Shown: positions 8,652 to 18,114, numbered from the stretch's first letter. The stretch is 48,047 nucleotides of DNA from Acidobacteriota bacterium (GCA_021828285.1 JAKASG010000016.1:1-48047), one strand, 5' to 3'. Program-made: numbers and translations. The notes: a model not told the origin generated them from the sequence alone.

Positions 8652-10802
8652 ATGACTGCGGGAATTGAGGACATCGTCAAGAAAGTCGAGGGGTATCGCC
8701 CCGGAGAGGATTTGACGCTGCTGCGGAAGGCCTACCAGCAGTGTCTTAAGGCGCACAAAGATCAGCGGCGGCTTTCCGGCGAGCCTTATTACCTCCATCC
8801 GCTCGAGGTTGCCAATATCCTGGCCGACCTCCGCATGGACCCGGTGTGCCTGGCCGCGGGCTTGCTTCACGACGTCGTGGAGGATACGCCGGAAACGATC
8901 GAACGCTTGCGCGAAGAGTTCGGCGGCGATGTGGCGAGGATCGTCGAAGGCGTCACGAAAATCAGCCGCCTGCAATTTTCAAGCGTGGAGGAACAGCAGG
9001 CGGAAAACCTCCGCAAAATGCTGCTTGCCATTGTGGATGACGTGCGCGTCGTGCTGGTGAAGCTCGCCGATCGCCTTCACAACATGCGCACGCTCGAGTA
9101 TATCCCGGAAGACAGGCAGAAGCGGATTTCGCGCGAAACGCTCGACCTTTACGCTCCCATCGCTCACCGTCTGGGCATGGGGAAAATGCGCGGCGAGCTC
9201 GAGGACCTTGCCTTTCGTTATCTCGAACCCGGCGCATACGAAGAAGTGAAGAAAGCTGTCGAGAACCGGCGCAAAGTCGGGGAAGAATTTCTCTCCGAAG
9301 TGCGCGGGCTGGTGGAAGCGAAAATGAAGGAAAATTCGATTCCCGCGCGCGTTGAGGGCCGCATCAAGCGCCTCTACAGCATTTGGCAGAAACTCGAGCG
9401 TCAGCATGTTTCGATCGAGCAGGTTTACGACTTGCTCGCCGTGCGCATCATCACGGATAGCGTGAAGAATTGCTATGGCGCTCTCGGCATCATTCACAAC
9501 ACCTGGCGGCCCGTCCCGGGGCGCATCAAGGATTTCATCGCCATCCCGCGGCCGAACTTTTACCAGTCGCTGCACACTTCGGTGATCGGGCCGCACGGCC
9601 AGCCCTTCGAAGTTCAGATTCGCACGGAAGAAATGCACCGGCTGGCGGAAGTGGGCATTGCCGCGCATTGGAAATACAAGGATGGCAACGCTCCCTCGCC
9701 GCAAGATGAAGAGCGCCTCGCGTGGCTTCGCCAAATGGTGGAATGGCAGCAGGAACTCCGCGACCCCGGCGAATTTCTTTCGACGATCAAGATTGATCTC
9801 TATCCCGAGGAAGTTTACACCTTCACGCCCAAAGGGAAAGTCATCGTCCTGCCGCGCGATGCGACACCGGTGGATTTCGCCTATGCCATCCACAGCGAAG
9901 TCGGCGCGCAGTGCGCCGGGGCGAAAGTCAACGGCCGGCTGGTTCCGTTGAAGACGAAACTGCGGAACGGCGACATCATCGAAATCGTCACGCAGACGGA
10001 TCACGAGCCCAGTCGCGATTGGCTGGGATTCGTCCGGACTTCTCGCGCGCGCAACAAGATCAAGCACTGGCTCAACGTCGCGCAGCGCCGGCGGGCCGTC
10101 GAAATCGGCCGGCGATTGCTCGAGCGGGAAGCGCGCAAGTTTGACGTTTCGATTAAGAAAATCGCGGAAGACGATTTCGCCCGCGTGCTTCGAGCCTACG
10201 GATGCTCCCACCCGGACGATCTCTACGCGGGCCTCGGTTACGGAAAATTTTCCGCGCGCCAGGTTCTCGGGCAGCTTGCGCCCGCGGTTCACCTCGATGG
10301 AACGCAACCGGCCGGGCTTGCAACCGCTGTTCGCAGGGCCTTCGGCTTCGGGCACGACGGGGCGATTCAAGTGCACGGCTTCGACGATCTCATGGTCTAT
10401 CGCGCAAAATGCTGCAATCCCATTCGAGGCGACGAGATCATCGGCTACATCACCCGGGGGAAGGGCATCGCCGTCCATTCAAAAACCTGTCCAAACGTCC
10501 AAAGCCTGATTTACAATTCCGAGCGCCGCATTGAGGTGGAATGGGTCGGCCCCAAAATCAGTTTCTATCCGGTCAAGCTCACGTTATTCACAGCGGACCG
10601 CCAGGGCATGCTCGCCGACGTTACCTCCGCCATCAGCGACGTCCATTCGAACATCCAGCATATTGAGGCGCGCACGGGCGACAACCAGGCGCTCATTGAC
10701 GTCGTGGTGGATATCGTGGATAAGCCGCACCTCGAGAAAGTCATCTCCTCGTTGCGGCGGATTGAGGGAGTGTACCAGGTCGAGCGAGTGATGGGCGCGT
10801 GA
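8652..10802 (+). CDS. rsh: bifunctional (p)ppGpp synthetase/hydrolase (long RSH)
   Basis: Makes and degrades the stringent-response alarmone (p)ppGpp. The order is classical: an HD hydrolase domain with H73-D74 in LLHDVVEDT and LADRLHNMRTLEY; a synthetase domain with RIKDFIAIPRPNFYQSLHT, whose R-x-K-D charge pattern is that of bifunctional enzymes and not of monofunctional RelA; TGS (VYTFTPKGKVIVLPRDATPV); a Cys-Cys-His-Cys zinc-type domain near 585-625; and a C-terminal ACT domain. ATG 8652 is chosen over an open in-frame extension to 8406, which would overlap the TPR gene and lacks homology. The 716 residues are normal. Both activities look intact. Confidence 0.96.
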   Translation: MTAGIEDIVKKVEGYRPGEDLTLLRKAYQQCLKAHKDQRRLSGEPYYLHPLEVANILADLRMDPVCLAAGLLHDVVEDTPETIERLREEFGGDVARIVEGVTKISRLQFSSVEEQQAENLRKMLLAIVDDVRVVLVKLADRLHNMRTLEYIPEDRQKRISRETLDLYAPIAHRLGMGKMRGELEDLAFRYLEPGAYEEVKKAVENRRKVGEEFLSEVRGLVEAKMKENSIPARVEGRIKRLYSIWQKLERQHVSIEQVYDLLAVRIITDSVKNCYGALGIIHNTWRPVPGRIKDFIAIPRPNFYQSLHTSVIGPHGQPFEVQIRTEEMHRLAEVGIAAHWKYKDGNAPSPQDEERLAWLRQMVEWQQELRDPGEFLSTIKIDLYPEEVYTFTPKGKVIVLPRDATPVDFAYAIHSEVGAQCAGAKVNGRLVPLKTKLRNGDIIEIVTQTDHEPSRDWLGFVRTSRARNKIKHWLNVAQRRRAVEIGRRLLEREARKFDVSIKKIAEDDFARVLRAYGCSHPDDLYAGLGYGKFSARQVLGQLAPAVHLDGTQPAGLATAVRRAFGFGHDGAIQVHGFDDLMVYRAKCCNPIRGDEIIGYITRGKGIAVHSKTCPNVQSLIYNSERRIEVEWVGPKISFYPVKLTLFTADRQGMLADVTSAISDVHSNIQHIEARTGDNQALIDVVVDIVDKPHLEKVISSLRRIEGVYQVERVMGA

Positions 10803-10875
10803 GGATTTTGCGGGTGACGCGCGCGAATCGCCGAACTTGAGGGCAGGCGCGCAGGGAAGAATGGAGGAAGGATTG

Positions 10876-11259
10876 ATGGCTCTTCAACCGGTGGCAACGT
10901 CCGAAGCGCCCGCCGCGATCGGCCCTTACAGCCAGGCCATTCGCTCGGGCAAGCTGCTGTTTCTTTCCGGGCAGATTGCGCTCGACCCGAAGACCGGGCA
11001 GCTCCTTGATGGCGACGTCGCGGTCCAGACCGAACGCGTGCTCAAGAACCTGGCGGCGGTACTTCAGGCAGCGGGCTTGAGCCTCGAGCGCGTGGTCAAG
11101 ACCACCGTTTATCTTCGCGACCTGGGGGATTTTGCGAAAATGAACGAGGTGTACGCGCGGTTTTTCCGCGCGCCGGCGCCTGCGCGAGCAACCGTGCAGG
11201 TTGCCGCGCTGCCGAAAAATGCGGCCGTTGAAATTGACGCCATCGCGGAATCGGAATGA
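10876..11259 (+). CDS. ridA: RidA/YjgF-family enamine/imine deaminase
   Basis: RidA hydrolyses reactive 2-aminoacrylate and related imines formed by PLP enzymes. The 127-residue protein has the typical opening EAPAAIGPYSQAIRSG, then LFLSGQIALDP, and the active-site region ARATVQVAALPKNAAVEIDAIA, which contains the catalytic Arg and the terminal acidic residue. GGAGGAAGG lies directly before ATG 10876, so that start is preferred over the in-frame ATG 10861. It follows rsh by 73 bases, a frequent pairing. Confidence 0.95.
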   Translation: MALQPVATSEAPAAIGPYSQAIRSGKLLFLSGQIALDPKTGQLLDGDVAVQTERVLKNLAAVLQAAGLSLERVVKTTVYLRDLGDFAKMNEVYARFFRAPAPARATVQVAALPKNAAVEIDAIAESE

Positions 11260-11380
11260 TGGCTTCGATGCATGGCCACCGCGCAGAGGGAAGAAGCGGA
11301 GGAAATTGGATTTGAGCAGCTTGGTGAAAATCAGGAGAGAGCGCCACGGCGCACGCGTTCGCTCGGGAGGACGGACGGGC

Positions 11381-11572
11381 TTACGCCGCCTTCACGACTT
11401 TGCCGGCGCGAATGCAGGCGGTGCAGACTCGAAGGGTCTTGCGCGCCCCGTTCACTACGGCGCGCACGCGCTGGAGGTTCGGCTCCCAGCGCCGTCGCGT
11501 GACATTATGCGCATGGCTGATCCGATTGCCGAAGGCCGGACCCTTGCCACAGATATCGCATGCTCGAGCCAT
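11381..11572 (-). CDS. rpmB: 50S ribosomal protein L28
   Basis: A 63-residue basic protein starting [16 protein letters not shown], with [16 protein letters not shown] and a C-terminal [14 protein letters not shown]. The paired CxxC motifs (residues 5/8 and about 50/53) are the zinc-binding form of L28. GAGGTGATGG precedes the ATG. It is transcribed alone on the minus strand, divergently from the parvulin lipoprotein, within a plus-strand region, and has no rpmG partner next to it. Confidence 0.96.
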   Translation of the reverse strand: MARACDICGKGPAFGNRISHAHNVTRRRWEPNLQRVRAVVNGARKTLRVCTACIRAGKVVKAA

Positions 11573-11583
11573 CCATCACCTCA

Positions 11584-11635
11584 TTCTCAAAATTATCAGC
11601 CCCTTTATTATACAGGGCTTTTTCGCTTTTGCCCA
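11584..11635. promoter_or_regulatory. overlapping divergent promoters for rpmB and the parvulin gene
   Basis: For rpmB (minus): TATAAT at 11607-11612 with TGGGCA at 11630-11635, spacer 17. For the plus-strand gene: TTCTCA at 11584-11589 and TATTAT at 11606-11611, spacer 16. The two -10 boxes overlap almost completely, so RNA polymerase binding in the two directions should be mutually exclusive. The rpmB -10 is perfect; the others are moderate. Confidence 0.45.
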
Positions 11636-11663
11636 TCTCTTGGCATCTGAAAGGCGAGGACCA

Positions 11664-12722
11664 ATGCAAAGCTCCCGATTTTCGATTCGACTGGTGAAAA
11701 TAGCCGGACTCATCGCCGGCCTCGTGGCGCTCACAAGCGTGGTCGGCTGCCGCCGGAGCGGCGCGCCGGCGCCCGGCGTCTGGGCGGAGGTCAACGGCCG
11801 TCCGATTCTGCGCGAGCAGGTGGAGAGAATCCTCCATTCCCACGGCCCGGCAAGCCAGGCCGCCGACCCGCAGGAGACGCTGAGCTTCGAACTGAACATT
11901 CTCGATGAGCTCATCAACCGTCAGGTTTTGCTCGACCACGCCGTTCGATCCGGCATCACGGTGAGCGAAGCGGAGGTGGATACACAAGTCGCGCGGCTTG
12001 AGAGTCCCTATAGCAAGGACACCTTCGAAAAGCAGCTCGAAGCGCAAGGAATGGATATGAGCATGCTGCGGCAGGAAATCCGCTCCAATCTTTTAGTCGA
12101 GAAGCTGCTCAACCGGGACGTCTCTTCTCACGTGAACATCAAGCAGGCGGAAATGCAGGCTTATTACGATCGCAATAAGGCCAGCTTCAACGTGCCGGAG
12201 ACTTCTTATCACCTGGCGCAGATTCTGGTCACGCCCTATCCGATGCACGGGCTCAACAACCTCAAGAATGACGATGCGAAAACGCCACTCACCGCCGAGC
12301 GCAAGATCCAGGCGCTTTATGCGCGTCTCCGCAGCGGCGCCGATTTTTCAACCGTGGCGGAAAATTACTCCGAAGACGCTCGCAGCGCCCCGAACGGTGG
12401 AGATCTGGGCTACGTCCCCGAGTCCGCGCTCAAGAAAAACCCCGAACTTTTCAAAATCGTCACCTCGCTTCCGGTCGGAGGCATGTCCGGCATCATTCGC
12501 ACCTCGAGCGGTTTTCACATCGTGAAATTGCTGGGCGTAGAAAAAGCAGGGCAGCTCCCCTTTTCCGACGCGAGCGTTCAGCAGACGATCCGCAGGACGC
12601 TCGGTGATGAGAAGGAGCAACTCTTGAAGGCAGCCTATATCGAGGTCCTCCGCGACAGCGATAAGGTGAGGAATTATCTTGCCGAACGAATCCTCAAAGA
12701 CGCCGGCGAGCCGCTCCCCTGA
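11664..12722 (+). CDS. SurA-like periplasmic parvulin peptidyl-prolyl isomerase, lipoprotein
   Basis: A 352-residue protein. Signal peptide with lipobox SVVGC (Cys about residue 29); then a SurA_N-like chaperone domain (about 40-175), including LDELINRQVLLDHAV; then a parvulin domain (about 180-300) with YHLAQILVTP, GGDLGYVPES and SGFHIVKLL. Predicted role: folding of outer-membrane proteins in the periplasm, anchored by lipid. ATG 11664 is preferred because it follows AAGGCGAGGA and gives a proper signal peptide, although the frame is open further upstream across rpmB. It converges with the minus-strand gene at 12735 with a 12-base gap. Confidence 0.88.
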   Translation: MQSSRFSIRLVKIAGLIAGLVALTSVVGCRRSGAPAPGVWAEVNGRPILREQVERILHSHGPASQAADPQETLSFELNILDELINRQVLLDHAVRSGITVSEAEVDTQVARLESPYSKDTFEKQLEAQGMDMSMLRQEIRSNLLVEKLLNRDVSSHVNIKQAEMQAYYDRNKASFNVPETSYHLAQILVTPYPMHGLNNLKNDDAKTPLTAERKIQALYARLRSGADFSTVAENYSEDARSAPNGGDLGYVPESALKKNPELFKIVTSLPVGGMSGIIRTSSGFHIVKLLGVEKAGQLPFSDASVQQTIRRTLGDEKEQLLKAAYIEVLRDSDKVRNYLAERILKDAGEPLP

Positions 12723-12734
12723 GGGTGCGCCGCT

Positions 12735-13196
12735 CTAGGCTTCCTCGGCGTCCCCGGCGCCGCGGCGCTCCGCCGCGGGCCCATCCCACGGTTTCATCTC
12801 TCTTGCGGAGATGCCGCACCAGTCTTCGCACACGACGATGGAATTGGCGGGATTTCGGGTGTCGTATTTGACGCTTGCGAGGTGTCCGAGCAGCCGCCGG
12901 GCGGACGAGGCGATGGTCGGAAGCAGCGTGACGTCCTGGCCCACTTCATACGCGACGCCGGAGACTTCATAGCGGTAAATCATCATCGTGGCGGGCGGAT
13001 CCCCGCTCTCCGCGAGATCGGCGATATACCCCGCCGTGATTCGCCCGCGGCGGTTGATGTCCATTCGCCGCAGCCGCTCAATCTCCGCGGCGGATTTTTT
13101 CTTTCTTTGCCGCAGCGCAAGCAGGAAAAAGGCGCCTGCGAGAACGACCGCTCCCGCAAGTGCGAGCCCCACGTTCAAGGGGATGTGGCGAATCAA
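12735..13196 (-). CDS. small membrane-anchored protein, DUF3592-like
   Basis: A 153-residue protein with one N-terminal membrane helix (about residues 8-28), a basic stretch RQRKKK, then a small beta-rich domain with MMIYRYEVSGVAYEV and VKYDTRNPANSIV. These two segments are typical of DUF3592-type domains, where a YxY-type strand is followed by VxYDPxxP. Function unknown. The C-terminal 20 residues are Ala/Gly/Glu-rich and probably disordered. It has its own upstream region with an extended -10 element at 13268-13276. Confidence 0.7.
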   Translation of the reverse strand: MIRHIPLNVGLALAGAVVLAGAFFLLALRQRKKKSAAEIERLRRMDINRRGRITAGYIADLAESGDPPATMMIYRYEVSGVAYEVGQDVTLLPTIASSARRLLGHLASVKYDTRNPANSIVVCEDWCGISAREMKPWDGPAAERRGAGDAEEA

Positions 13197-13267
13197 AGGA
13201 CCTTAGCTTTCTCCCAGATCTTCAGAAACCGCGCGCACCTTTTCAGCCGGGCCTTTTCCAGCGAATC

Positions 13268-13276
13268 ATCATACCA
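13268..13276 (-). promoter_or_regulatory. possible extended -10 promoter of the DUF3592-like gene
   Basis: On the minus strand TGG-TATGAT forms an extended -10 (TGn plus five of six -10 bases). No good -35 is seen, which is usual for this promoter class. The distance to the gene start at 13196 gives a leader of about 65 bases. Confidence 0.3.
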
Positions 13277-13358
13277 CTTGATAATCCCAGCGCTCTATAA
13301 TCGGACCGGCATCCGCCTGATCTCGTCTGCGGTGCGAGGGCCCGGCGCGGGCGCGCTT

Positions 13359-14522
13359 TCAGTGCGCGACGATTCGGACCGGTGATGATAACGCGCTCTC
13401 ATTGCCCGTGAGATCCTGGGCGGTGACCGCGTAGTAGTATTTTCTGCCAGGCACAACCGTCGCGTCACGAAAAACCGGCGCGCGCAACACGCTCTTGTTG
13501 AGGCGCACAAAGGCGGCGCCCGGCTCGCGGCGATAAACGTTATAGCCGGCGAGATTCGGCTCGGAATTTGCCTGCCAGATCAGCTCCACCGCGTTCGCCG
13601 CGTAAATCGCGGAAAGCCCGACCGGCGGAGAGGGTGGATAAATGTTGCGCGGTGTGACGGACGCAACCCGAGAAGCCGCGCTTTCAGATTTCGAACCCGC
13701 CGCGGAAAACATTGCTCGAACCTTGAAGTAGTACGTCTTCCCGAACCGGAAATCTGAAAAGCGAAAGTTCGGCTCGACGCTTTCTCCCGCGAGCGCGAAC
13801 GACCCGACGGCTCCGGTCTCGCTCGTGTATACGTTATATCCCGTCAAATTGGCAGCCGGCTTGCCGCTCAACGTCGCAAGCGGCGGAGACCATGAGAGTA
13901 TGAGTGCGTTTCGCGTCGCTCGGACCTTGAGTTCCGCCGGCGGAGGCGTGACGTCAATGAGCGTCTGCCGGGCGATGTTCGAAAGCGCGCTTACCATCTG
14001 CCTCCCGCGAAATCCGTGCGTCAGCGTCGCGACCTGAAATGAGTATGCCGTTCCGGCGCGTGCGGCAAGCTCCGAGGCCGAAACGCTCAGCCGGATTCGG
14101 ACTTGATTGCCGCGCATATCCGTTGCGAGTTCCGCCGCGTTCAGCTTCTTCCAGGGCGCCGCTCCGCGGGGGGCTTTTGCGCCGAGAGTGGCTCCGGTCC
14201 ATCGAAATATTTCCACGCTCACCGGCTTTGTCAGGCGCTCGCCATCCGTCGCAAGGCTTGGAAGCGTGAACGTCAGAATGAAGTTCAGGCCCGTCTGCGC
14301 AGCTTTCAGGTCCTTGACGGCTTCCGGCCGCTCGACGCGAGGCGGGCGGATCGGTCCCTGAATGCCACAGGAGGAAAGCGCGAGCGCCAGGGTGATAACC
14401 GTTGCAGTCCCGAAACGAATGCGAGAGGTTTGCGGGCGGGAATTCAACGCGGCTTGGCGGCAGCGAAGGGAAGCGGGCGAGAGCCGTTCATTTCGGCGAT
14501 CCCTTCGAGCGCGGTCGGTCAC
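13359..14522 (-). CDS. lipoprotein with LptM-like N-terminus and fibronectin type III repeats
   Basis: A 387-residue protein starting at a GTG that overlaps the hslU stop as GTGA. A TTG at 14447 would give a tighter signal peptide ([20 protein letters not shown]...LSSC). The lipobox LSSC is followed directly by [14 protein letters not shown], which resembles the CGxKGPLxxP motif of LptM/YifL-type lipoproteins. The rest comprises three FN3-like beta domains (about 75-185, 190-285, 290-385) with the Tyr-rich strands [10 protein letters not shown] and [10 protein letters not shown]. Likely an outer-membrane-associated surface or periplasmic scaffold. Function unknown; the coupling to hslU is unexplained. 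Confidence 0.82.
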   Translation of the reverse strand: MTDRARRDRRNERLSPASLRCRQAALNSRPQTSRIRFGTATVITLALALSSCGIQGPIRPPRVERPEAVKDLKAAQTGLNFILTFTLPSLATDGERLTKPVSVEIFRWTGATLGAKAPRGAAPWKKLNAAELATDMRGNQVRIRLSVSASELAARAGTAYSFQVATLTHGFRGRQMVSALSNIARQTLIDVTPPPAELKVRATRNALILSWSPPLATLSGKPAANLTGYNVYTSETGAVGSFALAGESVEPNFRFSDFRFGKTYYFKVRAMFSAAGSKSESAASRVASVTPRNIYPPSPPVGLSAIYAANAVELIWQANSEPNLAGYNVYRREPGAAFVRLNKSVLRAPVFRDATVVPGRKYYYAVTAQDLTGNESALSSPVRIVAH

Positions 14523-15919
14523 AGAATGTACCGGCTGAGATCCTGATTCTTGACGATTTCAGAAAGCTGTTTGCGAACGTAGTTGGTGTCAATGCGGATG
14601 TTTTTCTCTTTCAAGTCCGGGCCTTCAAAGGAAATTTCGTCGAGCAGCTTTTCCATGATGGTGTGCAAGCGCCGCGCGCCGATGTTTTCCGTCTGCTCAT
14701 TCACGACGGCCGCAAACCGCGCGACTTCCTCGAGCGCTTCGTCCGTAAAGGTGAGCTTCACCCCTTCGGTTTCGAGCAGAGCCGTGTACTGCTTCACCAG
14801 CGCGCTCTTGGGCTCTTTCAAAATGCGGATGAAATCTTCCTGCGAGAGCGTGTGCAGCTCGACGCGAATCGGAAAGCGTCCTTGCAATTCGGGAATCAAG
14901 TCGGCGGGCTTGCTGACGTGAAAAGCGCCGGCGGCGATGAACAGGATGTGGTCCGTGCGGATCATTCCGTAGCGCGTGTTGACCGTCGTGCCTTCGACGA
15001 TCGGCAGGATGTCCCGCTGCACGCCTTCCCGGCTTACGTCCGGTCCGGCGCCGCGCTCGCGCCCCGCGATCTTGTCGATCTCATCGAGAAAAATGATGCC
15101 GGACTGTTCCGCGCGTTCGACCGCGGCGCGCGTGACCTGGTCCATGTCAATCAGTTTGTTCTCTTCTTCCTGCGTCAGGTAATCCAGGGCGTCGGAGATG
15201 CGCATCTTGCGCTTTTTCGTCCGGTCACCGAACAATCCTGGCGGCAGCATGTCCTTGATGTTGATACCCATTTCCTCGACGCCCTGCGAGGAGAAGACTT
15301 CGAAGGCGGGGAAGTTCCGCTCGCGCGTCTCAATCTCCACCATGCGCTCATCGAGCTTGCCGTCGCGGAGTTGCGCGCGGAGCTTTTCGCGCGTGCGCTT
15401 GAACTGCTCGAGCGCCAACGCGGCCTCGCCGTTCTCTCCCGGCCGCCGCTCGCTCTTGGGTGGAACAGGAAGCAGCAGCTCCAGCAGCCGCTCCTCCGCA
15501 TTCTGTTCCGCCTTCTCGGCGACTTCATCGGCCTTTTCTTCGCGGACCATGTCAATCGAGATTTCAACCAGGTCGCGGATCATGGATTCCACGTCGCGGC
15601 CCACGTAGCCGACTTCAGTGAAGCGCGACGCTTCCACCTTCAGAAACGGCGAATTCGTGAGACGCGCTAGGCGCCGGGCAATTTCCGTCTTTCCCACGCC
15701 GGTCGGGCCGATCATAATGATGTTTTTGGGCAGCACTTCGTCCGCAAGGTCCTGCGTCAATTTTTGACGGCGAATGCGGTTCCGCAGCGCGATCGCAACG
15801 GAACGCTTCGCCGCCTTCTGTCCGATGACGTGCTTGTCCAGCTCCGTGACGATTTGCCGAGGGGTGAAATCGTCGAGGCTTGACGCCGTATCGATCGTTT
15901 CTGGAAGGTAGAAAACCAT
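14519..15919 (-). CDS. hslU: ATP-dependent protease ATPase subunit HslU (ClpY)
   Basis: The AAA+ unfoldase of the HslUV protease. Seen: [20 protein letters not shown], Walker A GPTGVGKT at 71-78, an I domain (about 110-245) that is variable as usual, Walker [13 protein letters not shown], sensor motif [12 protein letters not shown], and a C-terminus ending DLSRYIL, the tail that docks into HslV. The 466 residues are normal. It follows hslV by 12 bases, and its stop overlaps the start of the FN3 lipoprotein by four bases. Confidence 0.97.
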   Translation of the reverse strand: MVFYLPETIDTASSLDDFTPRQIVTELDKHVIGQKAAKRSVAIALRNRIRRQKLTQDLADEVLPKNIIMIGPTGVGKTEIARRLARLTNSPFLKVEASRFTEVGYVGRDVESMIRDLVEISIDMVREEKADEVAEKAEQNAEERLLELLLPVPPKSERRPGENGEAALALEQFKRTREKLRAQLRDGKLDERMVEIETRERNFPAFEVFSSQGVEEMGINIKDMLPPGLFGDRTKKRKMRISDALDYLTQEEENKLIDMDQVTRAAVERAEQSGIIFLDEIDKIAGRERGAGPDVSREGVQRDILPIVEGTTVNTRYGMIRTDHILFIAAGAFHVSKPADLIPELQGRFPIRVELHTLSQEDFIRILKEPKSALVKQYTALLETEGVKLTFTDEALEEVARFAAVVNEQTENIGARRLHTIMEKLLDEISFEGPDLKEKNIRIDTNYVRKQLSEIVKNQDLSRYIL

Positions 15920-15931
15920 GAGAGGAAGCGG

Positions 15932-16468
15932 TTAAAGCTCTTCGATCACGATCTCGTCGTTCGTATAGATGCAGGTTTCCGCCGCAAGTTTCATCGCTTT
16001 TTCCACGATGTCGCGCGCTCCGAACGACGTGTGGCGAGAGAGCGCGCGCGCCGCCGCGAGCGCCATGGGCCCGCCGGATCCGATCGCGACGATCCCGTCG
16101 TCTGGCTCGATCACGTCTCCCGTCCCGCTCACCAGATACGTGTTCTTCGCATCCGCCACAAGCAGCAGCGCTTCCAAATGCCGCAGGGCGCGGTCCGTGC
16201 GCCAGTCTTTCGCGAGTTCCACCACCGCGCGGCTCAAATTGCCATGGTATTCTTCGAGTTTCTGCTCGAAACGCGAGAAAAGTGAAAGAGCGTCGGCCGT
16301 GCTTCCGGCGAAACCCACGACGACGCGGTCATTGTAAAGTCTGCGAATCTTCCGCGCCTTATGCTTGACGATGTTGTCGCCCATCGTTACCTGGCCGTCT
16401 CCAGCCATCGCCAGGTGGCCGTCACGGCGCACGCTTAGAATGGTGGTGCTGCGGATTCGTGGATTCAC
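15932..16468 (-). CDS. hslV: ATP-dependent protease peptidase subunit HslV (ClpQ)
   Basis: N-terminal-threonine protease of Hsl[25 protein letters not shown] contains the catalytic Thr, and [16 protein letters not shown] and [16 protein letters not shown] are family signatures; the end [12 protein letters not shown] is typical. No ATG is available. GTG 16468 is preferred because it has GAGG six bases upstream and fits the promoter immediately before it; TTG 16480 is the alternative. Either start leaves a short propeptide (about seven residues from the GTG) before the Thr, which must be removed to expose the nucleophile. First gene of hslV-hslU-FN3 lipoprotein. Confidence 0.95.
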   Translation of the reverse strand: MNPRIRSTTILSVRRDGHLAMAGDGQVTMGDNIVKHKARKIRRLYNDRVVVGFAGSTADALSLFSRFEQKLEEYHGNLSRAVVELAKDWRTDRALRHLEALLLVADAKNTYLVSGTGDVIEPDDGIVAIGSGGPMALAAARALSRHTSFGARDIVEKAMKLAAETCIYTNDEIVIEEL

Positions 16469-16485
16469 CCTTGTCCTCAACGGCC

Positions 16486-16494
16486 ATTATATCA
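16486..16494 (-). promoter_or_regulatory. extended -10 promoter of the hslVU operon
   Basis: Minus strand TGA-TATAAT is a perfect extended -10. The -35 region is poor (TAAGCC at 17 bases), as expected for this class. It lies between the stop of the LolA-like gene (16512) and hslV, and would give a leader of roughly 10 bases to GTG 16468. No heat-shock (sigma32-like) consensus is seen. Confidence 0.6.
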
Positions 16495-16511
16495 GAACAC
16501 CCGCCAGAGGC

Positions 16512-17363
16512 TTACTCGTGGGCTTCGAAATCGCTTGCGGGATAAGTTGGGTTGTAGCTCACCGTGTTGCAGAAAAATTCCGAAACTCGCCGGCCGTTGT
16601 AGAATGCGGTCACCTCCATCGGCGTTTCGATGCCCTGGATTTTCTGATAATCCGAAAATACGTGCGCGAATTCCTCCCACCGCCCCGTTTTAGCGTTCAA
16701 GTCCCGAATGGTGATTCGCAGGGGAAGGTCGCTGTCCTGGTTGATGTCGAGCGTGACCTGGGCGCCGAGCGTGTCGTAAAATTTCAGCACGCGCACCGGC
16801 CGGTTTTCCACAAAATCCAGTCCGCCTTCCTGAACCAGCGCGCCGGGCTCGTGAATCCTCAGGCGCAGCAGGTTCTCGAGACTGTAACGGTTGGTGATTT
16901 GCCAGGAGCGCACCTCTTCAGAAGGTTGATCGTCCACGCCGTTTCGGTCGAGCTCCCACGCTTGCGTTCCATTGTTGATCAGCACGACGGGCCTTTTCGA
17001 AGCCACCGTGTCGCCTTCCGGCCCATTCAGAAAAATCCATGCTGCGCTCGAAGTCGCCATGCTCAGCGTCACGCGGCTCTTGTCGGGATATTCGAGCTCG
17101 CTGGTAAAGGGAAAAATACCCGCAGTCTGTCCTTGCGAAATGTAATACAGGCGGCCGCTCGAAGTGACCGTCTTAATGCCGAGAAAAGCCTTCCCGCCGA
17201 GCGCCGCGATTGTTTGGTCAATCAGCTTCTGCGCGGCGGGCTCGATTCGAACCGGCAGCTTCGCGTCCGGCTTCGCCCCCTGACCGAACGCGCACGCTGG
17301 GGACACAAGCGTCAGGAGCGCCATCGCTCTCAGGAACCTCGAAAGTCTATCCACAGAGTACAT
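16512..17363 (-). CDS. secreted LolA-like beta-sheet protein of unknown function
   Basis: About 283 residues. Signal peptide (FLRAMALLTLVSPACAFGQG), then an Ala-Ala-Gln-Lys helix with a LIDQTIAALGGKAFLGIKTV opening seen in LolA/LppX-fold outer-membrane lipoprotein-sorting-like families. Long antiparallel strands follow and the end contains GIETPMEVTAFYNGRRV. The start could be ATG 17372 or 17363; both overlap the fabG stop, so translation is probably coupled. It is last in folC-plsC-fabG. Lipid binding or transport would fit the fatty-acid/phospholipid neighbours, but is inference. Confidence 0.72.
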   Translation of the reverse strand: MYSVDRLSRFLRAMALLTLVSPACAFGQGAKPDAKLPVRIEPAAQKLIDQTIAALGGKAFLGIKTVTSSGRLYYISQGQTAGIFPFTSELEYPDKSRVTLSMATSSAAWIFLNGPEGDTVASKRPVVLINNGTQAWELDRNGVDDQPSEEVRSWQITNRYSLENLLRLRIHEPGALVQEGGLDFVENRPVRVLKFYDTLGAQVTLDINQDSDLPLRITIRDLNAKTGRWEEFAHVFSDYQKIQGIETPMEVTAFYNGRRVSEFFCNTVSYNPTYPASDFEAHE

Positions 17364-18114
17364 TTCCCCCATTTACATTGATGATCTCTCCGGTCATAAA
17401 GGTTGACATTCGAGAAGCAAGAAACAGAATCGGCATGGCGATTTCCTCGGGCCGGGCGAAGCGGCCGAGGGGAATGCCTGCCATTAGCCTGCGCGCTTCC
17501 CGCGCGTTTCGCACGGCGGGCGCGCTCATGTCCGTCGCGACCCATCCGGGCGCGACGCAATTCACCAGAATATTGTGTGGCGCAAGCTCAGTGGAAAGCC
17601 CCTTGACCAGGCTGATCGCTCCGCCCTTCGCCGCGGCGTAATGATTGTGAAAAGCTTCGCCGCGCTGCCCCGCCGTCGAAGAGACGACGATGATGCGCCC
17701 TGATTTCCGGCGGATCATGTGCGGCGCCGCGTAGCGGATTACGGAGTAAACCCCTTTCAGGTTGACGGCGATCATGCGGTCCCATTCGCGCTCGCTCATC
17801 GCTTCGATGGGCGCGGGCCGCTGATTCCAGATTCCCGCGTTCGCCACGAGGATATCGATCCGCCCGTGCTGCCGCACGGCCCGCTCAATCAAACGCCCCG
17901 CGTCGCGCATTCGGCGGACGTCCGCGCGCACCGGCTCGGCCGAGCCCGCGCAATTCCGGCAGCCTTTTTCCACCTCGCGCGCCGCCCTCGCCGCCTTCAC
18001 GTAGCTGAACACCACACGCGCGCCCGCTTCGGCGAAGAGCTTCACCACGGCCGCGCCGATGCCCCGGGATCCGCCCGTCACCACGGCCACCTGATTTTCA
18101 AGCAAAATTTTCAT
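17347..18114 (-). CDS. fabG: short-chain dehydrogenase/reductase, FabG-like
   Basis: A 255-residue Rossmann protein: NADP-binding TGGSRGIG at 13-20, NAG at 92-94, catalytic Ser 145/146, Tyr159 and Lys163 in HYAAAKGG. It ends in the usual ITGE-like segment MTGEIINVNGG. FabG reduces 3-oxoacyl-ACP in fatty acid synthesis; the family is broad, so the substrate is not certain. ATG 18114 overlaps the plsC stop as ATGA. The downstream LolA-like gene overlaps its 3' end. The plsC neighbour supports a lipid role. Confidence 0.85.
   Translation of the reverse strand: MKILLENQVAVVTGGSRGIGAAVVKLFAEAGARVVFSYVKAARAAREVEKGCRNCAGSAEPVRADVRRMRDAGRLIERAVRQHGRIDILVANAGIWNQRPAPIEAMSEREWDRMIAVNLKGVYSVIRYAAPHMIRRKSGRIIVVSSTAGQRGEAFHNHYAAAKGGAISLVKGLSTELAPHNILVNCVAPGWVATDMSAPAVRNAREARRLMAGIPLGRFARPEEIAMPILFLASRMSTFMTGEIINVNGGNVLCG

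Noticed and set aside
8979-10478. A 499-codon minus-strand open frame inside rsh
   Set aside because: Antisense to the conserved catalytic domains of RSH; no homology pattern of its own.
14402-15670. A 422-codon plus-strand open frame inside hslU
   Set aside because: Antisense shadow of HslU; composition is typical of complement frames in GC-rich DNA.
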